This document shows positions 35,375-46,404 of a DNA stretch of 64,000 bases, piece after piece. Position 1 is the first letter of the stretch, and every line of letters begins with the position of its first letter. The notes beneath the pieces were generated by a model. That model ran no database searches. It was not told where the DNA came from and worked only from the letters and a program-made list of their open reading frames with translations. This stretch comes from Yamagishiella unicocca (lineage: Eukaryota > Chlorophyta > Chlorophyceae > Chlamydomonadales > Volvocaceae), in the NCBI GenBank assembly GCA_003116995.1, contig BDSL01000030.1, positions 868,001-932,000 on the forward strand, read 5' to 3'. Position numbers and translations under genes: made by a program.

Positions 35375-37132
35375 TTGGAGTTTCAGTACGTGGCGTCCTG
35401 GCCGAGACCTGCGCGACACCGCCAGCATCATAGGTCATGATGCAGGACTGCTCGTTACTGACTGGCCGCTGGAGACGATCGTTACTGATCAGCCGCTTCA
35501 AGCGGTTCGCTATGCTGATGCGCCATTCCAATGCTGGTCTGTCGCGTCAGACAGCACTGCATGTGGAGGGTGGTACTGCGTGTGGAGGTGGTACTGCACG
35601 TGGGGGGAGGAGGGGGCCTTACCGCTACTGCGCTGCGACCTGCGCCGGCCCCCTATCCCCCCAACCAAAGCACATGTCCGCGAGCTGCTTCACGCAGCTC
35701 CGCCAGCGGAATGCACTGTTGCTGTTAATGTCGCCAGTTTAGGATTTTCGGCGGCAAGAATCCTTATCATTGCCTGGCTTTCATTGTTATTGTGGCGGAC
35801 AAGGGCCCCGTTGTGTGAAACCCCGAGTTACCCGAGCGCCGCACCTCCACGGCCGCAGCATCCGCTCAACGTCCACCATGATCCCTCTTACGACGTGCGA
35901 AATGATGTGACAGCTGTTGTAAGATTTTGCACTGTGAATGCGTCCGGATGAAAGAGATCAAACTTGTGATGTTACAGGATAGGATACACAGCGGCCGCCG
36001 CCGATGATCGACGCGGCAGCAACGCTAGGAGAGTCCGGTGTGGAGCGAGAACGAGCGGGACAGTCCGGTGTGGAGCGAGAAGGAGCGGGACGCCTCCCGT
36101 TCGAGAGCGGGGCGGTGGTGTTGATGGCCAGTTGTTCGGGAAGCGCCTGCATGGCAGGATGAGCAAGTGGGCGCGGGGGGCGGTGGATTTGATGCGGCCC
36201 GATAGGGCAGGAGAGAAGGGGCGGAGGAGAGGGCAGGGAAGGACGGGCCCTGGCCCCATTCGCAGCCCGCCATGCTGCGCTAGGTGGGAACCATGTACCC
36301 ACCTGCCGCGGCAAAGGCACACGCACTCCTCCCCGTGCGGCTGTGTAATACAAGGCCCTACTATGGCGCGCTTGCGCCCCAGGGCCAAGGCGCTCCGAAA
36401 CCAATCTAGCCGCAGCAGTCGAAGACGTCTCACGACTTGGCTCGCCTTCATTCCACGAGCACCCATCTCTCGCACATCACGCCGTTTCGCATCTGACATG
36501 CGCCGTCTAGTAACGCAAACGGCTCATGACCTGCCGCCCACTGTGACTGTTACCACTGCGTTTTTTTGCGAGCGTGTCAAGGCGGTCCGCCTGCCCCCTC
36601 TCAGCCGACACGTGTACGGCAACATGGGCCTCGCCCCTAGAGGGTATGGGCGTGGCTGGATGGGCGCTTTGTTGGGCTTGGAAGCGCAGAGCTCCCCGGC
36701 ATGCACCTGCCCCCCCAGCCCCAACGCGCAAATTACAAGCTGCCCAATATCACAGCAACCACGTGATTACCCGTCAGCGGCCTCCGCCGCCCCAAGCAGC
36801 ACCCACAATACCCGCCGCAACATGATCACACCCATCCCGCAGCACGCAACAAGCGAAGACACTGCGCCTCCGCCAGCGCCGCTGCCCTCTGCCCCCTGCT
36901 CCTCCGCCTACTCCACTCCCCCAGGCTCCCCCGGACACAGCCCGGGGTCCGTTTCGCCCGCCTTCGCCGCCCCTGGAGCTGCCGACCCTACAACCCTTAG
37001 ACGCCCATGCCCGACGGAACCGCCCCTCTTCCGCCCGCCCCCCCCTGCGGCTCCCTCCCGTCCCACCTTGTAGTCTCCCAGGCCTTCGAATCCGGGAGCG
37101 CCGGTTCTGGTGCCGCCCGAAGGCCCCGGCAC

Positions 37133-37831
37133 CTAGCAGACAGCCGCCGGCTGCCGACCTGGGCCAGCATCCGCCTCCGCCGCCGCGGCGCGTCCCTTCG
37201 CTGCGGCACCCCGGCCCCCCCGGCGCCCGGTCGTCGCAGCCACGGAACCCACGGCCGCCAGGGGGGTGCTGCCCTCGCGGCTTGTCGCCGCCGCCGCCGC
37301 TTCCCCCGGCTCCATCGCTGTGGACGGGTTTTCAGCTTGCGCAGTGGACTGCGCTTGCTGCTGCTGCTGCTGTGCTGAGGTTGGCGGCTGAGAGGACAGC
37401 GCCTGCTGGACCACGCGACGCGGGCGGGAGACCGTCGAGCCACCACTGCGGACCTCGCAGGCCTCCGTCATCACCACAGCGACTGTGGGCCCCGCTTGAG
37501 GTCCTGCGCTGCGGGCGCTGCGAGCAGCCTTCGCAACGCCTAGGTCGTGTCTTTGGCGCTGCTGAACCAGGTTTTGCTGATTGGGGGAGCCTGCGTGGCC
37601 AGACAGGAGGAGTGGCGAGGAGCGGTGGAGGAGCGGCTCACTTTCAGGGGGGTGGGGGGCGAGTGAACCGACGGGTGGCCGCAGCAAGGGAGGGCCTTGG
37701 TGGTAGGAAGCACGCAGCGCCGCTGTTCGAAACGCCGGCTGCAGGGCTGCGCTGTGCCACCAGGGCGATGATGCAACTTCGCGAGACTGCCCTGCCGTAT
37801 TGATGAGGACGCGGCAATCCGTATTGATCAA
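37133..37831 (-). CDS. possible low-complexity coding exon (Gln/Ala/Gly/Arg-rich), unassigned
   Basis: The minus strand is open for about 230 codons. The stretch includes a Q-run, an Ala-run and GRRGGRG, and ends AAVC-stop. Composition resembles the disordered parts of algal nuclear proteins. No conserved domain, no convincing ATG (the frame runs past its left end from a non-ATG codon) and no splice partner were identified. The plus strand of the overlapping area 36,132-37,073 is also open and Pro/Ser-rich, so either or neither may be real. Confidence 0.2.
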   Translation of the reverse strand: MINTDCRVLINTAGQSREVASSPWWHSAALQPAFRTAALRASYHQGPPLLRPPVGSLAPHPPESEPLLHRSSPLLLSGHAGSPNQQNLVQQRQRHDLGVAKAARSARSAGPQAGPTVAVVMTEACEVRSGGSTVSRPRRVVQQALSSQPPTSAQQQQQQAQSTAQAENPSTAMEPGEAAAAATSREGSTPLAAVGSVAATTGRRGGRGAAAKGRAAAAEADAGPGRQPAAVC

Positions 37832-38664
37832 TCATTCGATTTGATGAGGAGGGTGCAAGGCAATGGAGATGCGGCAACTTGGTGCATCTTGCATGTGGAA
37901 GGCGCCTCGGGTCGGGCCCCGGACCTCCAGCAGCTAGGTCACTCCGCTCACCGTTCGCCGGCTTGGGAGTGGCGGCGGAGCCGATCCCACGAATACGGAA
38001 GGCGCCTCGCCACGGGTTATCGGTGCCCTGTGGCACAAGCGAGGCGGCCAGGGGCAGCGGCGGCGGCAGCGTTAGAGGGGGGGATGCGAGTGGCGGTGGG
38101 TGCAGAGGGTGTGTGCGTGGGTTCCTTTCGTCTGCCGCCCAACATGACAGTCTTCCGTAATCGACGTCGACTCCGCTCCTGAAACGATATGGGGTCACGG
38201 GCATCGGCACACCGCTGTCCCCATACTACGGGCCCCCCCTTTCTAAGCCGGCTCTCCGTGACCCTGCATGGAAAGCGGCGGCCCTCTCAGCTGGATTCGA
38301 CCAACAAGCAGATCCTTGCGACCCACAAACCCCAATAAGGTGAAACTCCGCTACCATCCGACGTCCGCAGGATCCGAAACCGGAGATCCAATCGCCTCGC
38401 TTGCCCTCTCACAGGATGCGGTACCAATCAGCTCCCTTCCGCAAGTGCACGCTAGCCGCTGTCCCGGCCCTCCTCGACCCGCGCTGCCAAAACCTTGCAG
38501 AACACACCACTGCTTCTGCCGCTCCCGCTGCGCCGATAGCTGCTTTCATGGCGCGTCATAAACCTAGCTCCCTCTTGCTTCAAATGGTGCCGCGTACCGG
38601 GACCTTCATCCATCGCTCATCGCAGTGTGCCCACCACAGCCAGCCGCCCTGACCGCCACCAGTA

Positions 38665-38940
38665 CCAGCAGCCTCCCCTCCCCTTCCCTCCCCGCCTTTC
38701 CCCTCCCCTTCCCTTCTCGCCCCTCCTTTCCCCTCCCCTTCCCTTCCCTTCCCGCCCCGCCTTTCCCCTCCCCTTCCCTTCCCGCCCCTCCTTTCCCCTC
38801 CCCTTCCCTTCCCGCCCCTCCTTTCCCTCCCCTTCCCTTCCCGCCCCTCCTTTCCCCTCCCCTTCCCTTCCCGCCCCTCCTTTCCCCTCCCCTCCCCTTC
38901 CCTTCTCGCCCCTCCTTTCCCCTCCCCTTCCCTTCCTGTT
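38665..38940. repeat. ~39-bp homopyrimidine minisatellite
   Basis: About seven units of cctccccttcccttcccgcc + cctcctttcc form a nearly pure C/T strand of 270 bases. Such mirror-repeat tracts can adopt triplex structure, which is general knowledge and not shown here. Confidence 0.9.
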
Positions 38941-39382
38941 AGCTTGCGGCTGCGGTTCGTGTCGCCACCGCGGTTTCTCCCGAGTAAGGCGGCGCGGTTC
39001 AAGCCACGCGCCAGCAACGGACGCACGCCGTGCGAATCGGCAACGTATCTCCTTTCCAAGGTAACGGTCTGTATCCGGGCTGGGCTGGGACGTCGCCAGG
39101 CATCATTGCATCCCTCACCACCATCTCCCCACTCTCCACCCCGGTCCTCTGTTACTGCGCTCCACACTCTACAGCACGTAAGTGTGTTCCTCCTCCCTTA
39201 ACCGGCCACTGACGGATCAGGCTTTTCAACAGTCAGCCCAAGTCCAATAGCATGCGCATGTGACCAGGTATCCGAAGCCTATGCACCAGCTACACTTCCC
39301 ACGTCGGGTAACAGGTTCCTTTTCCTAACTCCCCTCCCCTCCCCTCCCTCCCCTTTCAGAGCCCCTCCCGGCACCCGCACGC

Positions 39383-40936
39383 CTATCTCACCATTTGCTT
39401 GACCTTCCAGTCGTACCACTTCCCAAACTCCGGAAACCGCGCCTCAAACGCCTCCTGCCTGCACTCCACCGCGTCCATAAGGCCCAGCGCTCCCTCCTGG
39501 CTCGAGTCCGCGAGGTACTGCAGCCGCGGCCACGCCGACGGCAGCGCCGCCAGCAGCGCCGCCAGCACGCTGGGCGGCAGCCGCCTCAGCGCCGCATGGT
39601 AGTAGCCATTGGACAGGATCAGCCGGCGCAGCCAGCGGCAGCGGCCGTGCACCTCATGCGACGGCAGCGTCAGCAGCCCCGGCCGCGACACGCACATGTG
39701 CAGCTTCGCGCGCGGCGGTATGTGCCAGATGGACAGCGCGCGGCAGCTGCGACTCAGCGCCTGCAGGGAGCGCCGCAGGACGCTGGGCTGCCGCACCACC
39801 AGCACCGCCACCGCCTGAGGCTGCTGGCTGCAGCCGAGCAGCTCCTGCAGCAGCCGTAGCTTGGTGGCGACCGTCTCGGGGCGCAGCAGCAGCAGCCCCG
39901 GCTCCTGCCGCAGCGCGGTGTGCAGGCGGGCGGGACCGAGCAGGGTCGTGAGGGCGTCGTTGTGGCGCTCCAGGGAGGCGGTGCTGAAGGTCAGCAGCCG
40001 CGGCGCTACGCGCACCGCGGCCGCCAGGTCGGAGGCGGAGGCGTCCGCCCCGAGCAGGCGCTGCAGACCCGCCAGCTTAGCCGCGAGGGTGGCGGGCGCG
40101 AGGGTCGCCAGCTGCGGCCACTCGCACGCCAGCGCGCGTGCCTTCTTGGGCGGCAGCCCCATGGCAGCGGTGAGGGAGGCGATGCAGTCCTGCATGCGCT
40201 GCGGAGGGAGCACCAGCAGCAGCGGGGCTTCCTTGCATGCGCTGCGGGCCGCATCCTCGCCGCCGAGAGTGTGGCGCAGGTGGCGCCAGGTGCTGTGCAG
40301 CTGGGCGGGGTCTGCCAGGAGGAGCCCGGGCACCGCGCCGCAGAGAGGCAGCGAGCCCGCGTCGTCCAGCTTCAGCAGCAACCCCAGGACTTGGAGCCGC
40401 TGCTGCAGGTTGGCTAGGTCGGCGGCGTGGAGGGCTGGGGTTTGAAGCCGGAGCTGCTCGAGGGTGAGGGTGGGAGGGCTGGCGCCGCTGAGCTCCACTG
40501 GAAGGGAGCCAGATGCGTTGTCAACGGGGGAGTGACCGATCGGCGGGCTGACTGTCCCCGTGCTCGGCGCTTTGCTATTTCTGGTACTACGGCTGCTGCG
40601 GGGGCGATTGGGTTTGTCGCTGCTGTTTCTAGTGGTTGCGCTGGTGCTCGCGGGGTTGGATGTGCGGTCAGTTGACGGCGAGGTGCATGTGTTGTTTATG
40701 CCGCTGCTCGGGGACTCGTGCAGGAGGTGGCTGGGCCGGGTCGCCGCCGCGGGCGACAATGGGGAGGAGACGTTGGCGTCGACAGCGTTATGGGAAGACA
40801 CGCTATGATGCTGATCAGAGGTCACGATGTGGACGTCGCCGTCGCTTGCACTGTTGATGTTGTCGCGCGAGGGCGAGGCGTCGTCGGCAAGCAGCTCCGG
40901 CGACAGCAGGACTGCCGCAGCGAAATCGAGGGACAT
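39383..40936 (-). CDS. mTERF-like (mitochondrial transcription termination factor family) protein
   Basis: A single open frame of 517 aa from ATG at 40,936 to a stop at 39,383. The first ~165 residues are Ser/Asn/Thr-rich and not conserved. From about residue 165 on the protein is a string of ~30-35-residue helical repeats with the pattern L..LL(G)....A......P.LL (for example LQVLGLLLKLD, KLAGLQRLLGAD, KLRLLQELLG), as in mTERF proteins, which bind organelle nucleic acid with an alpha-alpha superhelix. Many mTERF proteins act in chloroplast or mitochondrial transcription and RNA maturation; the specific role here is unknown. No clear transit peptide precedes ATG 40,936. A possible upstream exon ends at 40,994 (donor GTAAGT) and would join in frame through a very short intron, so the true N-terminus may lie further upstream. 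Confidence 0.65.
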   Translation of the reverse strand: MSLDFAAAVLLSPELLADDASPSRDNINSASDGDVHIVTSDQHHSVSSHNAVDANVSSPLSPAAATRPSHLLHESPSSGINNTCTSPSTDRTSNPASTSATTRNSSDKPNRPRSSRSTRNSKAPSTGTVSPPIGHSPVDNASGSLPVELSGASPPTLTLEQLRLQTPALHAADLANLQQRLQVLGLLLKLDDAGSLPLCGAVPGLLLADPAQLHSTWRHLRHTLGGEDAARSACKEAPLLLVLPPQRMQDCIASLTAAMGLPPKKARALACEWPQLATLAPATLAAKLAGLQRLLGADASASDLAAAVRVAPRLLTFSTASLERHNDALTTLLGPARLHTALRQEPGLLLLRPETVATKLRLLQELLGCSQQPQAVAVLVVRQPSVLRRSLQALSRSCRALSIWHIPPRAKLHMCVSRPGLLTLPSHEVHGRCRWLRRLILSNGYYHAALRRLPPSVLAALLAALPSAWPRLQYLADSSQEGALGLMDAVECRQEAFEARFPEFGKWYDWKVKQMVR

Positions 40937-42115
40937 TCCTGATCAGCAGCTGAAGCATGTACATGTACATGTGCATGCAGCTGCAGCACTTACTAGACGA
41001 CGATGGGTATTCGTGAACGATACGAGCGGGCGCGCGGCAATCCGTGAAATTAGCGTCGTCCGGCAGCAGTGCGCGACTGCCCAGCGACCCTGTCAAGGTG
41101 GAACGCAACAGGATTCTAGAGTTTCAATTGGCAAGAAGGGCGCTTCTTGAGGCCGCCGAATCCCTCCTTACCTCCTGGTGCCAAGGACGGGGCGGCGAGA
41201 GTAATTGCCAGAGCCTGCTTGGCGCCGGGGCGTGGCCCCTGTAATACATATGGGCACCAAACCTGCATATGCACGCCCTACGTTTAGGTAACAGCTACAC
41301 TGCGCGGAGAACCTTGTGAAGTGAGTTTGCTCTGGCCATTTCCAGCACCTGGTATGTCTGCGACGCCGAACGCCTAAGCCCAGTCCGAGACGCCAGCGGG
41401 CAGCCCAGGCCCCAACTCATGCTGGTGCTCCCACAGCCTCGACCGCCAGGAGGAAGCAACGCTAAAAACAGAAGTCCAGCCGCGGTCTTCCTCAAAGCGC
41501 GCTGCTTATCCTGATCAGCAGCGTTGTAGCGTGCAAATCTAGATTACCTACACTTATGCATGAGCGCTCGCCGACGAGGGCGAGATCAAAGCCGTACATT
41601 TGCAAGGATGGCTCCTTTTTCGACTCGCAGAAGCATGGTTCGTTTCCACATGAATGCAATCCCTGCGATCATATTCCATGCTGAAATCGCGTCGTCTGTG
41701 AGGTCGCAGACGGGAGCATCGGAAGCACAACCTCGTTCCAATCTTGCTACCGGTATTTACCAACAGCGCAAAAACGTCTTAAGATCATGCAACTTCAAAT
41801 GAAATCAGCACTCGCCGTCCCCCATTGCATGGCCTACTGGCCCCTGGGTCGATGATACCCCGACGTCGACGCGTCCCTCGCACACCCAGTCAAATAACCC
41901 TAGTTGGCTGCAAGAGGCCACGGTCATGCAGGGCCGAGTGGCCGCCCTGGCATGGAAGATGCTGCTTCCCCGCTCTGGTGGGGCCCCTGCCGCTCAGTAC
42001 CCCGCCTACATCTGAAGACTGGTGAGCTAGTGACGCGCCTCAGCTTCCATGGACACGCTGCCTGACCTGACAGCATCCAGCTAGATTGAAGCTGTGAGCT
42101 TCCTCTCCGCTATTG
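40937..42115. other. intergenic between the mTERF-like and PRKRIP1 genes
   Basis: This should contain 5' sequences of the mTERF-like gene, possibly including upstream coding exons, and the 3' UTR of the PRKRIP1 homologue. A minus-strand stretch at about 41,349-41,420 reads as a basic, Ser-rich leader ending at a CAG|GTGCTG donor, but its phase does not fit the exon candidate at 40,994-41,088. Confidence 0.4.
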
Positions 42116-43221
42116 TTAGTCCAGGGCAGGCTGCAGATTATCTTCGCTCCCCGAATCGCCCGAGTCCTGGCCATCGCCAGCGGCGTCGGCTCCCTCCGCG
42201 GTCTGCCCCTTCTTCTGCTTCTTCTGCTGCTTCTTTTTTTGACGCTTAAGGCGTTTTTTCGCCGTACGCTCCTCCGCCAGCTTATTTAGCTCATCCAGCT
42301 TGCTCTGCATGTTTGACAGTCCGGGTGCAGGGTCGTGGTCCTGGCGAGGCAACCGCATCGTGTAGCGACACACGAAAGGGAAACACATCGCGCGCAGCAT
42401 GTACCGTCATGCGCTCTACACGCAGATAGCACACAAAGTAGCACACAGTGATCGTGCGTCAGCCCACCGCCTGTCCTCATTAACCAGGAGCAGCCCACCT
42501 TGAATTCGTCCTCCTGCTTTTTCTTCGCCCAGTCAGCGTCCAGCTTGCGTACCCGGTCCTGCTCTGCGCGCCGTACCTACAAGTGCGCGTTGTGGAAAAG
42601 CAGGGGTTCATTAGAAAATAAGGCCCCATGTCAGCATCCACGACGCATCCAAAACGACTGGGCAATTGCAGTAGAATTGGCTGGAGGTTGTTTTGGAGGT
42701 TGGCTACCAGCCTCGGAGGTGCAGGGTGTGAAGGCGGCCCGCATAGCAGGCTTAGGCAGACATGAGGCTAGTTGGGACACGCCTCCACGCCATCCTGACG
42801 GATAAGCGAGCTGGCCCGACGAATACGCAAGCTGGTGGGCCAGCCCGAACCCTCCACGCCATCCCTCCGCAACCCCCATACACCCTTTATTAACACCTCC
42901 CCCCTGCCACTCCCCACGACTCACTATCCTATATTGATGGAAGTCACCACTGCCAGCTCCCGCACTACTACTTGATACGTTGTATACTTTAGTTGGCACC
43001 GTTTCCTGGATGTGCTTAAGTTTGGCCTCCAGCTCTTGAGCCTGTGGGAGGGTTGATGTCAGACCTAATATTTTGTGTCAACAGGATAAATTGCCCAGAG
43101 GATAACGTACGCTCTTGATGCGCTCGTCATAGTCAGCTTGCGACAGCGGCGCATGCCCCAGCAGGGTCAGTGCCTGGCTCTTGTCCGGGCCCTGATTTGA
43201 TATGGGGACGATTTCGCCCAT
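42116..43221 (-). CDS. PRKRIP1: PRKRIP1 homologue (DUF1168), spliceosome-associated
   Basis: Model: complement(join(42116..42340, 42499..42576, 42925..43041, 43111..43221)), 176 aa, all introns phase 0. In animals PRKRIP1 is a small, largely helical and basic protein found in the spliceosomal C complex; a nuclear role is inferred here. The diagnostic core is SSSSAGAGSGDFHQYRI (residues 58-76), followed by a charged helix (VRRAEQDR, DADWAKKKQEDEF) and NKLAEERTAKKRLKRQKKKQ, the same order as in DUF1168. The N-terminus (MGEIVPISNQGPDKS) and an acidic Gly/Asp/Ser tail are less conserved. Length is close to the family norm. The start is the only ATG upstream in frame, with splice phases all agreeing. 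Confidence 0.85.
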
Positions 43222-43655
43222 TGTTTACCTATTGTCCTAGGGCAGTTATGACATGTTCATTTCGCGCTGTGCTCTTGGTGAGCCAGTGACTGCGTTGGGC
43301 GGATCGTTCCAGAATACACTTCTAGTTATAAGACAATTGTTTATAGCGTGAGTACATGCATGTGTATCCATCTTCATGAACATTGTACGGTGCTCGTGCA
43401 GGCTTGGCCGCTTGGGAAAGTGATTTTCACTCTAGAATGCAGTATATGGCAATGGCCGTATTGAAAGAATATTTAGTTGGTGGTGTACAAGGCTCGTTGC
43501 AATCAGGAGTCCTCGAGTTTCGCAACTGCGAGCCATGCAGGAGTTGTCCGTCCCAGTTGGGGCAGTATTTTAACGCCTAACACGCCTTTGTAAGGGTTTC
43601 TACTTTATTTATTGCGCGAACGCTATCGCAACCTTAGGTCAGGGCATCCCACAGC
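43222..43655. other. divergent promoter region between PRKRIP1 and the Ala/Gly-rich gene
   Basis: The two genes are transcribed away from each other with 434 bases between start codons, so this interval must hold both promoters and 5' UTRs. No clear TATA box stands out. The sequence is more AT-rich than its neighbours. Confidence 0.6.
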
Positions 43656-46047
43656 ATGCGCAGCGGTACAGTGCAGGTCGCCGCTCCGCACGTTCGCGTA
43701 TGGCCACCCTTACAGGATGAGCCCATCAGCCCATCCGCTTTTAAGCGGGCGCTGTACGCACGACGGAAAGCGCTGGACGACATACAGCGGGAGGCAGCAG
43801 CAGCCGCAGCCGAGGCAGCGGCTGCTGCCGCCGCTGCCGCTGCTGCTGCCACTGCCACTGCCACTGTCAAAACATCCGCAGTGGCGACCAGCAGCGGTGA
43901 CCATCCGACGGAATGTGAGAGTGCCGAGGTCGTGGCGGAGCAACCCTTCGCCCCCGCTGCCCCCGCACTTCAACCCGCAGTTGCTGCTGCAGTCGTTGTT
44001 GCCGCGGACAGCACCGTACCGGCCAAATCTGACCAGCGCAAGGAGCGACAAAAGGCACGGCGAGCAGCTGCTCGGGTACAGCTTGAGGCCACCCGTGACA
44101 CAAAGGTGCAGCGCAAAGGGGAGCTGGAGCAGCGCCAGTCATCGGCTGAGCAGCAAATGGAGACCCTTAAGGCGCGGCTAGGAACTGTGGAACAGGAAAA
44201 GCACCGCTTGGTGGGGCAGCTGAGGCAGGTGCGTCACGGGTGCTGGCGTTGGAGGTTTGGCCGTGCGACATACCCGGGCGCCTGCACTGTGATGCGGCGC
44301 GGCATTGCAATGGATTGCGATGGAAGGAAACATGTGGGTTCGTGTGCAGGGCGGGGGCTTCACTGCCAACTTCCTACAGCCGCCTCACCAATCCCCCTTA
44401 ACGTGTCTTGGCGGTGGTCAGGGTTGTACACCCGCCGAGAGCTATCCGCGGCTGCCTTTTAACTAATTGTCCGGGGAGTGTACGCGGGCAACGTCCTAGC
44501 GTTTGGATGTGTATTAGGGCCGCGTGTCCGTCAGTACCTGCTCCCAGTTTGGTGGGCTTGATGCCAGGGCTAGATATTGAAACTGCGCCCAAACGTTTGG
44601 GATCACAGTCACGCATATCGGGAAGGGCGAGCAGGATAGCAAGTGTACGGCATGCGGAGCATCTGTCGACGCACCCACTTTCCTTGGCGGTCCCAACGGG
44701 ATGCTTGGCCTCAAGCTGACGTGGCAGGCCGCTCACGAGGCTCCGAAGCACAGCAAGCACGGTTGCCGCACCCTTGTTCCACCTCCTCCCGACGCCACGG
44801 CGTTTGCTTTTCCCCACCTCGTCCTTCCACAGGTTCTGCAGGCGGAAGGGCTGCAGCGCCGGCCCAGCGTCGTTACCCTCGGTGGCCCTGGGGACATGGG
44901 CCAGTCACCTCTCAGCCCAATGCCAGGAGCCTATCTGCACCAGCAGATGGCAGGCGCACCCACACGGACAGCCAGCACGGGAGCCGCGCTGGCGACGAAC
45001 CTGACCATCGGCGCCAGCGGCGCCGTCCTTGGCAGCGGTCCCTACGAGGAAGGGATCACTCCGGGCTCCACCCACCTGCAGTCATCGCCCTTCATTGGGA
45101 GCCACTTCGGCCCAGCTGGGTCGTACGGCACTCCTATGGCAGCGGACGCCCTGGGTGGCGCAGCCAGGACGTCAGTCACCGGCCTCACTCCGGGCCCGAG
45201 TACCACTGCCGCCAGCCGCTTCGCTCGGTCGGCTCAGGACGAGGAGGATGAGGGCGAGATACGGGAGGATGGAGAGTATGGTGCGGGCGGGGCGGGGCCA
45301 GGCCCCAGCGCTGGTGTAGGCCTGGGCCATGCTCTCGGCCAGGGTCCTTTGACCGGCCCTGGCGCTGGACTCGGACCCGGCTCTGGTATCGGGCTCGCCT
45401 CGGGAGGCCTTCATGGCCCAGGACCGAGCCACGGCTCAGGTCAAGGGCATGGTCCAGGCCTCAGTCACGGCTCAGGTGTAGGGCATGGCCCAGGGCTCAG
45501 TCACGGCTCAGGTCTGGCCCAGGGCTCTGGACTCGGCCACAACTTGGTCCTCGGTCCTGGCTCCGGGATGGGTCCGTCCCCCGGCCCTGGGATCGGCCAT
45601 GTCCACGGCGGGCCAAGCCCGAGCCCATACGTGGATCCCGCGCGTCGAGGCGCCGGTGGGCTGTTCCCGGAGTCGCGTCCGTCGCCATTGCAGCTGCCGC
45701 AGTCGCAGATGGGATTGGGGATGTCGGGACCGGCGAGCGTGGGGCCAGGCTCGGCGCACGCAGTGCAGCCGCAGATGCGGCTCGGGCTGGGCGGTCGTGG
45801 GGTGGGAGGCTGGGCTGGGCCCGGCTCTGGTCCCAGTCCGTCATTCAGCGGGCCAGGTGGACTCCACCCGCACCATGGGCTAGGGCCACCGCTGGCGCGC
45901 GGCAATGGCGCTTTTGGAGGGCGGATGTCGGGAGGGGGGTGGCGGGACGACGACATGATTGGGGATGGAATGCCGTACGGCGGCTATGGCAGGGGACGCG
46001 GCATGGGTGGCTTTCCTATGCAAGGCCCGCCACGCCGGAATTGGTAG
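43656..46047 (+). CDS. Ala-rich coiled-coil / Gly-Pro-rich protein, function unknown
   Basis: Model: join(43656..44228, 44833..46047), 595 aa. The N-terminal ~60 residues (SPSAFKRALYARRKALDDI) look conserved in style but match no family I can name. Then come Ala runs (about 50-70), a basic patch (KERQKARRAAAR, about 130) and a coiled coil (about 145-195, KLEQRQSSAEQQ-type heptads up to HRLVGQLRQV). The second exon holds an acidic DEEDEGEIREDGEYG element, then a long low-complexity region of Gly/Pro/His/Ser repeats (LSHGSG, GHGPG, LGPGSG), and ends with GGYGRGRGMGGFPMQGPPRRNW-like RGG-type sequence. The layout suggests a nuclear RNA- or chromatin-associated protein; this is inference only. A TGTAA lies 141 bases after the stop. 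Confidence 0.75.
45290..45640 (+). repeat. in-frame Gly/Pro/His/Ser repeat region
   Basis: Degenerate 18-24-base units encode GHGPGLSHGSG-like repeats (for example four LSHGSG or SHGSG cores in about 45 residues). The reading frame is preserved throughout, so this is a protein repeat and not intron noise. Confidence 0.8.
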
Positions 46048-46187
46048 AACGTCGAGAGGTTGTCGGAGTGTACATTAGAGCTGAGTGTGGAGCAAATAGT
46101 GGTGGTTAAGTGAAGGTTGAGGCTCGCCTACAGGATACGCGTATTGGAATGTTCCTTGCCAACTTTGCCTGAAGGTGATCCAAACGT

Positions 46188-46192
46188 TGTAA
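46188..46192 (+). terminator. poly(A) signal TGTAA
   Basis: TGTAA lies 141 bases after the stop of the Ala/Gly-rich gene and about 210 bases before the next start codon. Confidence 0.65.
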
Positions 46193-46404
46193 GCGTCTTC
46201 GCCCATACGGCAGCAACTTCGGGCATGTTCCAGGCCAGCACTTTCCTGGCTCCAGCACGTACTTGCCTTTTCGTGCGCTCTACGCACCTATATTATAGGC
46301 CAGTCGCACTTGTTATAAATTACGACAAAGCGAAAAGAGGTCAGCCTTTGGAGGTGCTCTCTCGGCAATCAAGCCACGGTTCCGCTTCAAAGGATACAGC
46401 AGCA

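Larger units (their letters stand above)
34043..39382. other. 3' UTR of the cyclase gene and gene-poor region
   Basis: No gene is confidently recognised. The stretch contains a pentamer repeat (34,079-34,176), a triple repeat of tttactcctca (35,301-35,374), low-complexity open frames on both strands at 36,100-37,830, and a pyrimidine-rich minisatellite (38,665-38,940). The first plus-strand TGTAA after the cyclase stop is at 35,918. The right-hand end includes the 3' UTR of the mTERF-like gene. Confidence 0.45.

Noticed and set aside
36132..37073. 313-codon plus-strand Pro/Ser-rich frame
   Set aside because: No conserved motif, no supporting splice context, and an equally open frame on the opposite strand next to it. 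I cannot choose between them, so it is not listed as a gene.
38625..39064. Pro-rich plus-strand frames in the 38.7-38.9 kb minisatellite
   Set aside because: All three frames of the C/T repeat are open, as expected for a homopyrimidine tract. No start or signal peptide context, unlike the array at 5.0 kb.
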